DNA of 37,500 bases. Source: Stramonita haemastoma (lineage: Eukaryota > Mollusca > Gastropoda > Neogastropoda > Muricidae). Positions 10,481 to 21,404 of the stretch are shown one piece after another; position 1 is the first letter of the stretch; each line of letters starts with the position of its first letter. A program made the position numbers and the translations under genes. The notes beneath the pieces are model-generated. The model was not told the origin of the DNA, made no database searches, and worked only from the letters and a program-made list of their open reading frames with translations. The DNA lies in assembly GCA_030674155.1 (NCBI GenBank), contig CM060334.1, positions 41,407,075 to 41,444,574 of the forward strand, given 5' to 3'.

Positions 10481-10685
10481 GACATGTGTGGGAGTGACGC
10501 GCTGGCCTGTGAGGGACTGCGGCCATCGCACGACGTCGGACATGTGGCTGTACCGGGCGTACAGTGGCAACCTGTACCACGATGGAGAGCTGAAGCACGC
10601 CCTGCCCCGCTACACTGTGGGCGATGTCATCACTGCTGTCCTCGACATGGACGCCCGCACCTTGTCCTTCGCCAAAAACGATCAG
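10446..10685 (+). CDS. HERC1: HERC1-like exon 9, core of SPRY domain (80 codons)
   Basis: The acceptor is GTGTATCAG before 10446 and the donor is CAG|GTATTG at 10686. It is in phase 0 at both ends. It holds the core SPRY strands: FHIVKENRGNEGTCVGVTRW, MWLYRAYSGNLYHDG, then YTVGDVITAVLDMDARTLSF and AKNDQ. The 'GD-V-I-x-A-x-L-D-x-x-x-x-T-L-S-F' block is a hallmark of SPRY. The donor is the first copy of a 44-bp array that fills the next 1.7 kb, and the acceptor is also duplicated 86 nt upstream. Confidence 0.87.
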
Positions 10686-12414
10686 GTATTGCCGGGAGAC
10701 ACAGCACAGCGGTCAGTTTAAATGATCAGGTATTGCCGGGAGACACAGCACAGCGGTCAGTTTAAATGATCAGGTATTGCCGGGAGACACAGCACAGCGG
10801 TCAGTTTAAATGATCAGGTATTGCCGGGAGACACAGCACAGCGGTCAGTTTAAATGATCAGGTATTGCCGGGAGACACAGCACAGCGGTCAGTTTAAATG
10901 ATCAGGTATTGCCGGGAGACACAGCGCAGCGGTCAGTTTAAATGATCAGGTATTGCCGGGAGACACAGCGCAGCGGTCAGTTTAAATGATCAGGTATTGC
11001 CGGGAGACACAGCGCAGCGGTCAGTTTAAATGATCAGGTATTGCCGGGAGACACAGCGCAGCGGTCAGTTTAAATGATCAGGTATTGCCGGGAGACACAG
11101 CACAGCGGTCAGTTTAAATGATCAGGTATTGCCGGGAGACACAGCACAGCGGTCAGTTTAAATGATCAGGTATTGCCGGGAGACACAGCACAGCGGTCAG
11201 TTTAAATGATCAGGTATTGCCGGGAGACACAGCACAGCGGTCAGTTTAAATGATCAGGTATTGCCGGGAGACACAGCGCAGCGGTCAGTTTAAATGATCA
11301 GGTATTGCCGGGAGACACAGCGCAGCGGTCAGTTTAAATGATCAGGTATTGCCGGGAGACACAGTGCAGCGGTCAGTTTAAATGATCAGGTATTGCCGGG
11401 AGACACAGTGCAGCGGTCAGTTTAAATGATCAGGTATTGCCGGGAGACACAGCGCAGCGGTCAGTTTAAATGATCAGGTATTGCCGGGAGACACAGCGCA
11501 GCGGTCAGTTTAAATGATCAGGTATTGCCGGGAGACACAGCGCAGCGGTCAGTTTAAATGATCAGGTATTGCCGGGAGACACAGCACAGCGGTCAGTTTA
11601 AATGATCAGGTATTGCCGGGAGACACAGCACAGCGGTCAGTTTAAATGATCAGGTATTGCCGGGAGACACAGCGCAGCGGTCAGTTTAAATGATCAGGTA
11701 TTGCCGGGAGACACAGCGCAGCGGTCAGTTTAAATGATCAGGTATTGCCGGGAGACACAGCGCAGCGGTCAGTTTAAATGATCAGGTATTGCCGGGAGAC
11801 ACAGCGCAGCGGTCAGTTTAAATGATCAGGTATTGCCGGGAGACACAGCGCAGCGGTCAGTTTAAATGATCAGGTATTGCCGGGAGACACAGTGCAGCGG
11901 TCAGTTTAAATGATCAGGTATTGCTGGGAGACACAGCACAGCGGTCAGTTTAAATGATCAGGTATTGCCGGGAGACACAGCGCAGCGGTCAGTTTAAATG
12001 ATCAGGTATTGCCGGGAGACACAGCGCAGCGGTCAGTTTAAATGATCAGGTATTGCCGGGAGACACAGCGCAGCGGTCAGTTTAAATGATCAGGTATTGC
12101 CGGGAGACACAGCGCAGCGGTCAGTTTAAATGATCAGGTATTGCCGGGAGACACAGCGCAGCGGTCAGTTTAAATGATCAGGTATTGCCGGGAGACACAG
12201 CGCAGCGGTCAGTTTAAATGATCAGGTATTGCCGGGAGACACAGCGCAGCGGTCAGTTTAAATGATCAGGTATTGCCGGGAGACACAGCGCAGCGGTCAG
12301 TTTAAATGATCAGGTATTGCCGGGAGACACAGCACAGCGGTCAGTTTAAATGATCAGGTATTGCCGGGAGACACAGCACAGCGGTCAGTTTAAATGATCA
12401 GGTATTGCTGGGAG
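10680..12414 (+). repeat. 44-bp minisatellite, 39 full copies, starting at the exon 9 donor
   Basis: The unit begins GATCAGGTATTGCCGGGAGA, continues CACAGCRCAGCGGTCAGTTT and ends AAAT. Units start at 10680 and every 44 bp to 12396, giving 39 full units and a 19-nt partial. The first six bases of the unit are the end of exon 9 and the next six the splice donor, so every unit carries CAG|GTATTG. Copies are almost identical. Variation is confined nearly wholly to CG/CA/TG at one site and CCG/CTG at another. Confidence 0.97.
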
Positions 12415-12429
12415 CTGTCAGTTTCCTCC

Positions 12430-12555
12430 TTTTTCAGCTACTCTCAGCTGCTGTCCATCTCATCCCATCCCAGCCAAGCTGGTACTAATTATTGCAGGAA
12501 CTCACCACACTTGGACTAGGTAAAAGGAAAGGGGTGCGCTAAATCTAGCAGTCTT
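12430..12555 (+). repeat. Short interspersed repeat family H, copy 3
   Basis: It begins just after the 44-bp array. It holds CCCAGCCAAGCTGGTACTAA and CACACTTGGACTAGGTAAAA, matching the copies at 5850 and 7405. The intron to 13266 is otherwise AT-rich; 12955-13030 resembles a decayed gastropod-type SINE body. Confidence 0.65.
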
Positions 12556-13266
12556 TACTGAGCGATGCCGGATTAACATACTGTGGATTTCTTTTCTTTT
12601 TTTCTGTTTTTTTGATGGGGATAAAGTATGTGATTTTTTTAATTGATGTGCTACCAGAAAAATACATGACAGTAATTTTGTGACAATTCCAACTATCAAC
12701 TTTATAGGTAAAGGTAGCAAAACCTAGGCTTAAAACTGAATACTGTGTTTTCCTGCTTGCTTGATGTGCTGCTGTATGAACTGCTCCACTTCATTTAAAA
12801 AAAGAAAAAAAAAAAAGATCCCCAAAATTTGTATTGCAAAAATGATGGAATACTGTACTAGTACTGCTTTTACTAAAACATGAAACATTCAGAATCATGT
12901 ATGGTATGCATAACACAGATCAGTCACTGCCAGAGTAAGGTTAATCTTATTGTCCTTGTCCCCAAAGTTGGAATATGGCTACCTTCATGGTGGGCAAAAA
13001 CGGTTGGGTATGCAAAAAGCTCACAATTGGTGAACCTCAGAGCTCTATCTGAGGAAAAAAAACAAACCTTGTCGTTGAAAATAGGGGAACATGTTTGGAA
13101 AATCTCTGTTTCTAAACTGCCCTTGGTCTATAAATCCTAGGGACTGGTGTAGCTTGAACTACAGGGTGGGAGTACAAAGAGAAGTCAGTGAAATATTTTA
13201 TGTGTTTGTGATAGGATACAGCCAACCCTGAAGTGTTTAACCTGTGTATGTGGTGGTTGTTGACAG

Positions 13267-13350
13267 GAGCTGCAGGTTGCCTTTGAGGACATTGAGGCAT
13301 CAGAGCTGTTCCCTGTGGTGACCTTCTACAGCAGCAGCCCTGGAGAAAAA
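13267..13350 (+). CDS. HERC1: HERC1-like exon 10, C-terminal SPRY strands (28 codons)
   Basis: The acceptor is GTTGTTGACAG before 13267 and the donor is AAAA|GTCAGT at 13351. It is in phase 0 at both ends. It encodes ELQVAFEDIEASELFPVVTF followed by YSSSPGEK. The LFPVVTFYSS block is the last conserved SPRY strand. With exon 9 it gives an uninterrupted fold. Confidence 0.83.
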
Positions 13351-13609
13351 GTCAGTGTCTCTGATAATACAGTATGAACAATTTGGACAAAGAATATTGT
13401 TGTTCCTGCTAAATTTGCTATGATCACTCGACTTGACTTTTCCCTTAAATTCTTGCTTTCAGTGTGTCTTAAACTCTTTGGTAAGTTACCCCTGTATATT
13501 ATTATACATAATTTTTTTTTGATGTGTTACCAAAAAAATGTTAAGAAAAGTCAGATCTTGAAATACCCCAGAAAAAAGAAAAGAATGAGATCTTGAAAAG
13601 ATCTAGGGA

Positions 13610-14275
13610 AAAAAAAGTAAAGATTTTTCACCCCAAGTTCTGTGTGAATCGAAGATTTTTCACTCAAAAGTTTGGTGTGAATCAGGATTTTTCACTCAAA
13701 GTTCTGTGTGAATCAGGATTTTTCACTCAAAGTTCTGTGTGAAACAAGATTTTTCACTCAGTTGTGTGTGAATCAAGATTTTTCACTCAAAGTTGTGTGT
13801 GAATCAAGATTTTTCATTCAGAGTTGTGTGTGAATCAAGATTTTTCACTCACAGTTCTATGTGAATCAAAATTTTTCACCCAAAGGTCTGTTTGAATGAA
13901 GATTTTTCAAAAGTCAGATTTTGAAATGCCCTAGAAAAAAGAAAAGAATGAGATCTTGAAAAGATTTAGTAAAAAAAAAGTTCAGATTTTCCACTCACTG
14001 TTCTAAATGAATCAAGATTTTTCACTTTAAGTTTTGAGATAATCGAGATTTTTCACTCACAGTTCTGTGTGAATCAAGATTTTTCACCCAAAGGTCTGTT
14101 TGAATGAAGATTTTTCACTCACTGTTCTATATGAATCGAGATTTTTCACCCAAAGTTGTGTGTGAATCAAAGATTTTTCACTCAAAGTTGTATGTGAATC
14201 TAAGATTTTTCAATCAAAGTTCTGTAAAAATCAGAATTTGTCACCCAAAGTGTCTGTGTGTGAATCCTGCTCCAG
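13610..14275 (+). repeat. Degenerate ~30-bp repeat array ending at exon 11 acceptor
   Basis: About twenty copies of a unit like GATTTTTCACTCAAAGTTCT followed by GTGTGAATCAA, with many substitutions. A longer segment containing GAAATGCCCTAGAAAAAAGA and ending in AAGATTTAG recurs at 13560-13610 and 13920-13970, so the array also holds a higher-order duplication. The last unit runs into the exon 11 acceptor (GTGTGAATCCTGCTCCAG). Confidence 0.9.
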
Positions 14276-14549
14276 GTGAAGATCACAGAGATGCAGGTGA
14301 AATCCGCCCCTAGGGAACTTCTGGCCGGGGACCCCATGTGTTCCCCCGCAGCCTCCGCTGTCTCTGAGGCCCTGGTGGTGCTGATCCGCCGACTGCTGGG
14401 GTCAGGGGCGTGGGCGCCTCACGTCTCTGCCAAAATCTGTGCCACCCTGGATCTGGCCGCCTCTTGGCACGCCACCAGAAGCATGTCAGTGTCTGTGGAC
14501 AGCCAGAGCCTGGGCAGAAAGAACGAGTCCATGTCCATGGATAGCAGTG
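14276..14549 (+). CDS. HERC1: HERC1-like exon 11, end of SPRY and following helices
   Basis: The acceptor is TGCTCCAG before 14276 and the donor is AGTG|GTGAGC at 14550. It enters in phase 0 and leaves in phase 1. VKITEMQ closes the SPRY domain. A helical region follows (SEALVVLIRRLLGSGAW) and then a Ser-rich tail with repeated SMS/SMD. The donor runs directly into about 300 nt of TG repeat and a GA repeat. The upstream intron is filled by about 30-bp degenerate repeats. Confidence 0.8.
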
Positions 14550-14555
14550 GTGAGC

Positions 14556-14908
<353 letters not shown>

Positions 14909-15881
14909 TCAGTACTCAGAACTCAGAAATTTAATGTACATCAGCCTTGGGCCACAATACATATGGTTGGTGTGAAAAAGTTTACAAGCGTCCTGCAATG
15001 GGCAAAACTCTAAATACATCATACTTATCATGTTCAATTCCTTTGAAAAATCGTAAAGCCCAAACACATATTATACATAAAAGGGCATTTGTATCAAACA
15101 AAATCACAATTTTATTTAAATATACCTTTCTTATGTCTGGGAAAAAATATATAGACATGGCTTCTTAAATCATAACCAAATGGAAACCATTATCTTTGTT
15201 TATGCTTATGCTACATAGATTTATCACAAACTGGTAGCTGTTATCTTCGTTTGTAAGTTAACTATCCTAATACAGTAATTTCTTTCTCTTATTGATGGCG
15301 TGAAAAATAAATCTAGACAAACTGTGATTTCTGTTGGTGTTTTCTGCTTTAAGAAGATCGTGTAGAGAGAGAGAGAGAGAGAGAGAGAGTGTTTATATAT
15401 GTATAAAAAACGGTGTACATGTACTTGCTTTGTGTGCATGCAAGAGAGAATGCATTTTGGTGTGTGGGTGTGTGTGTGTGTGTGCACATGTATGCGTGCA
15501 TGCAAGTGTACATGTGTGCGTGGTGTCACTCAAAGTTCTACATTCTATTTCTTTGTAAATAGGTAAAAAGCAGGAGACAACAGTTGATGTTTCAGTTCCA
15601 CTTGTCTGTTTTGATATTCCACGATTTTGTGAAGCATTATCAACTCCATGATTTTGCATTGCATCTCCCTATCTGTTTTTAATCATTAACATTTCACAGA
15701 AAAGTTAGCGGGACATGTACCACATAATATGGTAGAGGTGTTTTGAACAAAATTGTCACATTTTGTACATAAATGGCCAGATGTGGAATCTGTATCAGAG
15801 AAATAGTCAAGCACACAACAGATTGTATGGAGGTAGTGCACTGAACAAAAGCACCCCACTCTGTGTGTGTACAAATTTCAG

Positions 15882-16029
15882 CCGTGGAGTCTGTGCCACC
15901 CACGGTGTGGTGAAGAAGAGGCCAGCGAGGTGAAGGAGGAAGAGGAGAGCAAGTCCTGTGAAAAAGAGGCCACGCCCCATGAAGACATCATGGCTGTGGC
16001 TTCCAAAACTGATGTGGAGGAACAAGCAG
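15882..16029 (+). CDS. HERC1: HERC1-like exon 12, acidic linker with apparent 1-nt frame break
   Basis: The obvious acceptor is AAATTTCAG before 15882 and the donor is GCAG|GTAGGG at 16030. Entering in phase 1 gives AVESVPPTV and then a stop at 15911. From about 15909 a shifted frame reads GEEEASEVKEEEESK and on to DVEEQA, which joins exon 13 perfectly. Removing one base around 15906-15909 would join the two parts. Alternatively a weak acceptor ending at 15915 could start the exon in the right frame with no break. The product is an acidic, probably disordered linker. Boundaries at the 5' end are therefore uncertain. Confidence 0.6.
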
Positions 16030-16146
16030 GTAGGGATCGGGAGTGTCGGTTTGGTGAATGATTACTTTCTTTCTGTATGTTTTATTTATTGGATGGTCAG
16101 CTCCGTCTTTGTGAAGAATTGATCAGTATGCTGCATATACTACAAG

Positions 16147-17041
16147 AAATACATGAATACACCAGCCGCCATGGCGCAGTGGTTAGCGCCGTGGATTCCG
16201 GACTGGAAGGTCGGGGTTCGAATCCCATAAGTCATAGGGATTTTTTTCGGGCTCCGGCCGGCTCCTACCCAGAGTGAGTGTGCTGTGGGCTCAGTGGGGA
16301 GACTGGGACCACACAGTCGAGCTTCATCCACTTTACGGATGCGAATTTGAGAGTGTTGCTCAAATTACCTGACCAACACTGCAGGTGTCTGTATCTCTCG
16401 GGCCTGGTTGACGCCGGGATATATTATGACAGTAAGCGTAGAGAACAACCCTGTCAAGTAGTCTCAAAGCGGATGCACCTCCACAGCAGCATCATTACAT
16501 CATCCTCATCATCATTGATCATCATGCAATAATAAAAACTGCCTCTGATTCGGTGGCCTCCATTGCTCTGGTCTCATGGTGACCTCAGATTCGGTTTCCC
16601 CATACGCTTCTGTGCCTGTGGTGAATTTGTGTCAAAGCCTTTGGGGTTGGGGGTTCGTGGGGAGGCGGTCGTTGGAGGCACGTTGTGGTGGTCGCCACCT
16701 TGGGTGGGTGACTCACTCAGTCTGGCTCCGCGACTGAGCTAATACTGTCGTTAGTAGGGGGCTTAGTAGGTGGTGTCCTGCGTATGTTAGCTCAGAACAG
16801 GCACCACTGAACACCACCAAAGTGACCCAGCAGAAGTGCAGGGCCCCTCTGGCTGGTGGCCCCGCGGCGGCCTAATATTGATGAGCTCCCTGTGGACTCC
16901 CGACCCCGGGGGTGAGACACAACGAATCTGGGTATGGCTGTGGCGGGGAGATTGAAATGAGCGGCGTGGGAGCAGCAGTACGGGAGCGTCACAGAAGACG
17001 AGGCAGCAAAAAAAAAAAAAAAAAAAAAATACATGAATACA
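16147..17041 (+). mobile_element. Composite retroposon: tRNA-derived SINE head, long body, poly(A), perfect 15-bp TSD
   Basis: AAATACATGAATACA at 16147-16161 is repeated exactly at 17027-17041 and brackets one unit. The unit starts with a tRNA-like head (TGGCGCAGTGGTTAGCGC at 16172-16189; B-box GGTTCGAATCC at 16215-16225), passes an ATCATC-rich stretch near 16500-16530, continues through about 480 bp of a different repeat body and ends in about 20 A. The second body recurs alone in reverse near 34970-35155. The whole is thus about 865 bp moved in one event, probably by a LINE acting on the poly(A). Confidence 0.82.
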
Positions 17042-17164
17042 TGAAATTAAATACATGAAAAAACAACAACAAAAAACCCATGAAAATATGTTCATCTTAC
17101 TGAGGCTATTACACATCAGAAAGTGAGACAGTTGCTATCTTGACATATTAAAACCCCATCCACC

Positions 17165-17335
17165 TTTCATAGAAGAGTATGCTAAACGTGGCCAGTGGTA
17201 TGGATGAGGAACATACCCAGCATGCACCCTGCTGTTTGGAGAGGGATGGGCTCCACCAGGTTCAGCTTTTCCCAGACACATCAAGGCCTCATGGACTCCT
17301 GAAGGATGAAGGGAGAAGTCACACACTGTCAGTCT
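17165..17335 (+). repeat. Dispersed repeat family F, copy 1
   Basis: It holds GGTATGGATGAGGAACATAC and GATGGGCTCCACCAGGTTCA. Similar sequence occurs at 25815-25930 and 35800-35930. I cannot name it. Confidence 0.5.
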
Positions 17336-17826
17336 TGGCATGCTGTATGCTTTATGAAATATTACCCAAGTTGATTGTCTGGCCATAATTGCATCTTTCC
17401 GCCTTAAGTGTCTGGTTGGTTTGTTTTGGGACTGGATGTAAAAATGTTGCTGGGTTGGGTTTTTTTTTTTGGGGGGGGAGGCTTACACCAAAAGAAAGTT
17501 TTGTAGGGTTGGTTTTTTCATGTTTTTGTCCCTGTAGAATTGCTCAGCTAAAGGTGAACTTTTCTTTACAGTGGAAGAAAGCTCATGTAGTTTATTTTGA
17601 AGTTTTTCATCAGCTTACTCTTACAGCAAAAGATTTGTGTGTACGTCTGTTTGCAGTGGGGGAGGGGGTAGGGGCATGGAGGGGGGATGATGATTCTTAA
17701 AGCTGAAGAATGTTGGTGTTTTTTATGTTTGATATTTATGGTTATGTTCATAGAACAAAAGTAAGTTAATAGGGTGGGTTTTTTTTTTATTCCTCCCTAA
17801 TGAAGTATTTTTGTTGTGTTCTGAAG

Positions 17827-17981
17827 CTGAGGTTCAAGAGAAATCCTCAGAGGTAGACGAGGCTCCCAAGGCAAGCTCACGGGAAACGCACAAATTGAGC
17901 AAGTTTGGTCGTTCCTCTGAATCGAAGGACTCTGAGTTCTGCCAGCAACACACTGATGACCTGGAGTGGCTGTGTAGCACT
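17827..17981 (+). CDS. HERC1: HERC1-like exon 13 of window
   Basis: The acceptor is TTGTGTTCTGAAG before 17827 and the donor is CACT|GTGAGT at 17982. It enters in phase 1 and leaves in phase 0. It encodes a charged Ser/Lys/Glu linker (KLSKFGRSSESKDSE) that becomes ordered at the end (QQHTDDLEWLCST). The join with exon 14 gives DDLEWLCST followed by VWPCLAVLGG, a natural transition from linker to fold. Confidence 0.7.
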
Positions 17982-18047
17982 GTGAGTGTCCGCTGTTGGG
18001 GAGGGGAGAAGTTCTCTTCTTCCTCTGCTCTGTATTCATTTTAGTGT

Positions 18048-18048
18048 A

Positions 18049-18118
<70 letters not shown>
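18048..18118. repeat. (TG)n microsatellite
   Basis: A near-pure TG run of about 35 units beginning 65 nt after the exon 13 donor. In 18119-18842 I see no gene or element, only AT-rich intron. Confidence 0.95.
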
Positions 18119-18119
<1 letters not shown>

Positions 18120-18842
18120 TTCGGTCACTATTTAATGTTTTGAAAGTAATGTGGATGTAAATTCTGATTCAATTTTTTTCTGTCAATGTTTCTTATTTGC
18201 AGTTGTTGTTTTTTTTCTATGTCTAGCATTTATTGATGCTTTTATGTTTTTATAAGTATAGTGTATATTGATACTTAGTTATATTCAAAAAAAAAAACCA
18301 CTATGTGAAGTGCTACCTTTGCCAGGGTAAGTAAAATGCTGTAAAATATGTTATCATCATTATTATTATCAGACATGTGAAAAAACAGGCACTATTTTCA
18401 ATTCAGATAGTTAATGTGAGTAATGTATTTGGAAACTGTGTAAATTGAAGTAGTTTCAAAGTCATGCACGTGTATGTGATTCATTCTGTTATCCTGCAGA
18501 TGTGTAATTGTACACTTGTAACCTAACTGAATTTCTCTGTTTTGAGATAATGAAGTAATTGGAATGATATCAGCTGGTCTCTGTTTTGAAGATTTCAGAA
18601 CACCTTACACACGCATTAAAAAAACTCGCCCTTAATTCACCAGATGCCACTGCTGAGATCCGAACTCCTGACCTCATGCAAGTGAAGTTATTCTAGCGAT
18701 GAGTCATTTACAATCATGTGAGATGCGATGTGCGTGCATCTTGCCAGTGATGCTTGCATGTTGCTGGAATATAGACGCATTCTTTTTGCACTCACCAAAT
18801 ATCTTCGAATGATCAGGTCAGTTCGTTCCCCATACTGTGCAG

Positions 18843-19006
18843 GTGTGGCCCTGCCTGGCTGTACTGGGGGGCCTGGATCGTGGGCTGAGGGTGGGGGGGC
18901 GGTGTGTGCATCGTAAATCAGGGCGCACAGGCATCGTGCTGGGGCTGGTCAGGCCCAGTGCTGCTCTGGCCAAGGTGCAGTGGGATGACGGGGAGGCCAA
19001 CACCAG
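18843..19006 (+). CDS. HERC1: HERC1-like exon 14, small beta-barrel-like segment
   Basis: The acceptor is ATACTGTGCAG before 18843 and the donor is CCAG|GTGAGT at 19007. It enters in phase 0 and leaves in phase 2. It reads VWPCLAVLGGLDRGLRVGGR, then RKSGRTGIVLGLV and AKVQWDDGEANT. The G-R/T-G-I-V ... V-Q-W-D-D-G-E pattern resembles small SH3/KOW/MIB-type barrels that close with a 'W-D-D-G' strand. That fold assignment is only suggestive. The donor is followed within 50 nt by GT-rich sequence. Confidence 0.75.
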
Positions 19007-19056
19007 GTGAGTAGTGATGAGGAGGGAGGTGAGAGGTGTGGGGGGGGATGTACAGG

Positions 19057-19184
19057 GTGTGTGTGTGTGGGAGGTTGGGAGTGGGGTGGGGTGGGGTGAT
19101 GTGTGTGTGTGTGGGGGGGGGTGGGGGGTAGTGTATGTGTGTTGTGTGTTTTGTGTGTGTTTGGGGGATATTTGTGTGTGTGTG

Positions 19185-19262
<78 letters not shown>

Positions 19263-19440
19263 CAGACAGACAGACAGACAGAGACACAGAGACAGAGAGA
19301 GAGTATGTTTGTGAGAGTGTAAGTGAGGGTGTTTTTTTCCAGATTTGGTTGGATGTGTCTGTGCATCTGTGTGTGTGTGTTTGTGTTTGTGTGTGCATGC
19401 GTGCGTCTGTGCGTGTGTGTATGTGTGTGCATATGTGATT
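19057..19440. repeat. TG/G-rich block with long (TG)n
   Basis: TG and G runs follow the exon 14 donor, with a pure TG run at about 19187-19254 and a CAGA run at 19258-19300. TG-rich sequence then continues to about 19510. Confidence 0.9.
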
Positions 19441-19604
19441 GTGTGAGTGTGCTTTTCCCAATTAGGATGTGTTCTGTGCATGTGTGTATGTGTACTTGTG
19501 TGTTTATTTCTGTGTGTGAAAATTCAGGATCAAGTGGATTTACTCGGTTATGTGTAATGATAAAAGCCTCTTTTGGTTAGGCATGCTGAGCAGTCTTTAA
19601 TGAT

Positions 19605-19934
19605 GCTACTACTTCTACTTTCTCTGTTTTTTCTTACAACTCATCCTACTCATACTTCTATGGCTATTCCTACTCCTCCTCCTCCCCTTCCTCCTCCTCC
19701 TTCTCCTTCTACTACTCCTCCTACTACTCCTACTCCTACTACTCCTCCTACTACTCTCCTACTACTACTACTCCTACTACTCCTCTACTACTCCTACTCT
19801 ACTACTCCTACTACTACTCTCTACTACTCCTACTACTACTCCTACTACTCCTACCTACTACCTCCTCTACTCCTACTACTACTCCTACTACTCCTACTAC
19901 TACTCTACTGCTACTACTACTTCTACTGCTACTC

Positions 19935-19994
<60 letters not shown>

Positions 19995-20062
19995 TACTCT
20001 CTCCTCTCTCCTCACTCTCCTCTCCTACTACTTCTTCCTATTCTACTACTACTACTACTACT

Positions 20063-20093
<31 letters not shown>

Positions 20094-20188
20094 CTACTAC
20101 TACTACTACTACTACTACTACTGCTACTACTCCTCTCCTCCTCCTCCTACTCTACTCCTCTACTCCTACTCCTACCTCCTCTCTCCTC

Positions 20189-20239
<51 letters not shown>

Positions 20240-20297
20240 TACTGCTACTTTACTCTACTACTACTACTTCTACTACTACTACTACTACCTACTCACT

Positions 20298-20350
<53 letters not shown>

Positions 20351-20450
20351 GATACTCCTCCTCCTCCTCCTACACCTCCTCCTCCTCCTCCTCCTACTAC
20401 TACTACTACTACTTTCTAGTTACTACTACACTACTACTACTACTACTACT

Positions 20451-20490
<40 letters not shown>

Positions 20491-20501
20491 TACTACTACT
20501 A

Positions 20502-20532
<31 letters not shown>
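19605..20532. repeat. (CTA)n/(CTC)n trinucleotide-like expansion, ~0.9 kb
   Basis: Almost the whole stretch is CTA units, interspersed with CTC and occasional TTC/CTG, on the sense strand. It is not coding, since an open frame here reads only Tyr/Ser/Pro/Thr repeats. It lies in the intron between exons 14 and 15. Confidence 0.95.
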
Positions 20533-20796
20533 TTTTGTTTTCTACTTGTCTCCTTCTTGACTACAACAAGCAGCTTAACACAAAATTGATACCATCATCA
20601 CTCAGACCCACACGACTGTGAGGTGTGGTGTTATGTGGTGTGGTGTTTGCAGTTTGTGGAGAGGGAGGGTCTGCTGCATGGGTACAGCTTGCCCTCCATA
20701 CTAACTTACCCAGGCTTTGCGCTCTAAGACTAAGGCGCAACTCCATAGTCTTCTGAGACTGATGGGTGCCTACTACTCTACTACTACTGTTTGCAG

Positions 20797-20946
20797 TGAC
20801 ACCCTGAATGAGCAACCTGGACCCTGTGGAGACGCTGGCCTTTAGCGTGGAGAGTGTGTCAGGGCTGCAGGCCCAGCACCTGCACACCATCATGTACCTG
20901 GCCTTCCTCAGAGACAGCCGCGCCAGGGGGACAGCGACCCCAACAG
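20797..20946 (+). CDS. HERC1: HERC1-like exon 15, with two compensating 1-nt frame breaks
   Basis: The acceptor is CTGTTTGCAG before 20797 and the donor is ACAG|GTGAGG at 20947. The 150-nt length preserves frame between exons 14 and 16. Internally it reads SDTLN, shifts by one base near 20803-20812, then reads NLDPVETLAFSVESVSG and QHLHTIMYLAFLRDSRARG. It shifts back near the G run at 20925-20931, giving a DSDPNS-like end that matches exon 16. The two offsets cancel. A weak alternative acceptor ending at 20812 would avoid the first shift but not the second. Confidence 0.62.
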
Positions 20947-21366
20947 GTGAGGGGGACGGAACTTGGTATAGGAGAATGGGTGGGTGCTTCCACCTTAATT
21001 TCGTTTTTGTTGTTAAAAATTTGTGGATTTCTGCAAAGTGACAATTGTGAACTGGTAGAGAAATTGAGTCTGTGATGAAAAAATTAGGGTGGGTGTGGGC
21101 AGATAAAAGGAAGAAGTTGTTTAGCTTTATCCTAGAGAGATGATCATCATAGAATGGTGAAAAAGGCAGTACTGTGATAAAAATTTACTTGGAATTGTCT
21201 GAGATTGCATCATTTTGAATGCATATTTTGATTTTTTTGAGGGAAGGGATGGGTGACATGCCCCGTGATCATAGAATTTCAGGGATCTGAGCTATTCTTC
21301 AGAGGGAATTGAAATTAAAGAAAAGAAAATCATGTGCAACAGTAAGTAACATTTATATTTATATAC

Positions 21367-21375
<9 letters not shown>

Positions 21376-21404
<29 letters not shown>

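Noticed and set aside
10680..12414. CRISPR-like array
   Set aside because: The 44-bp repeats are contiguous with no unique spacers, and the context is a eukaryotic intron.
16162..16235. A functional tRNA gene
   Set aside because: A- and B-boxes are present, but no acceptor stem closes and the sequence continues into a SINE body within a TSD. The same applies to 7290-7359 and 25335-25400.
18818..19481. His/Thr-rich open frames on the minus strand
   Set aside because: They are reverse readings of the TG repeat and of exon 14, with no independent coding signal.
19573..20352. A 259-codon open frame rich in Tyr, Ser and Thr
   Set aside because: It is the translation of the CTA/CTC repeat, with no domain and no splice links to the gene.
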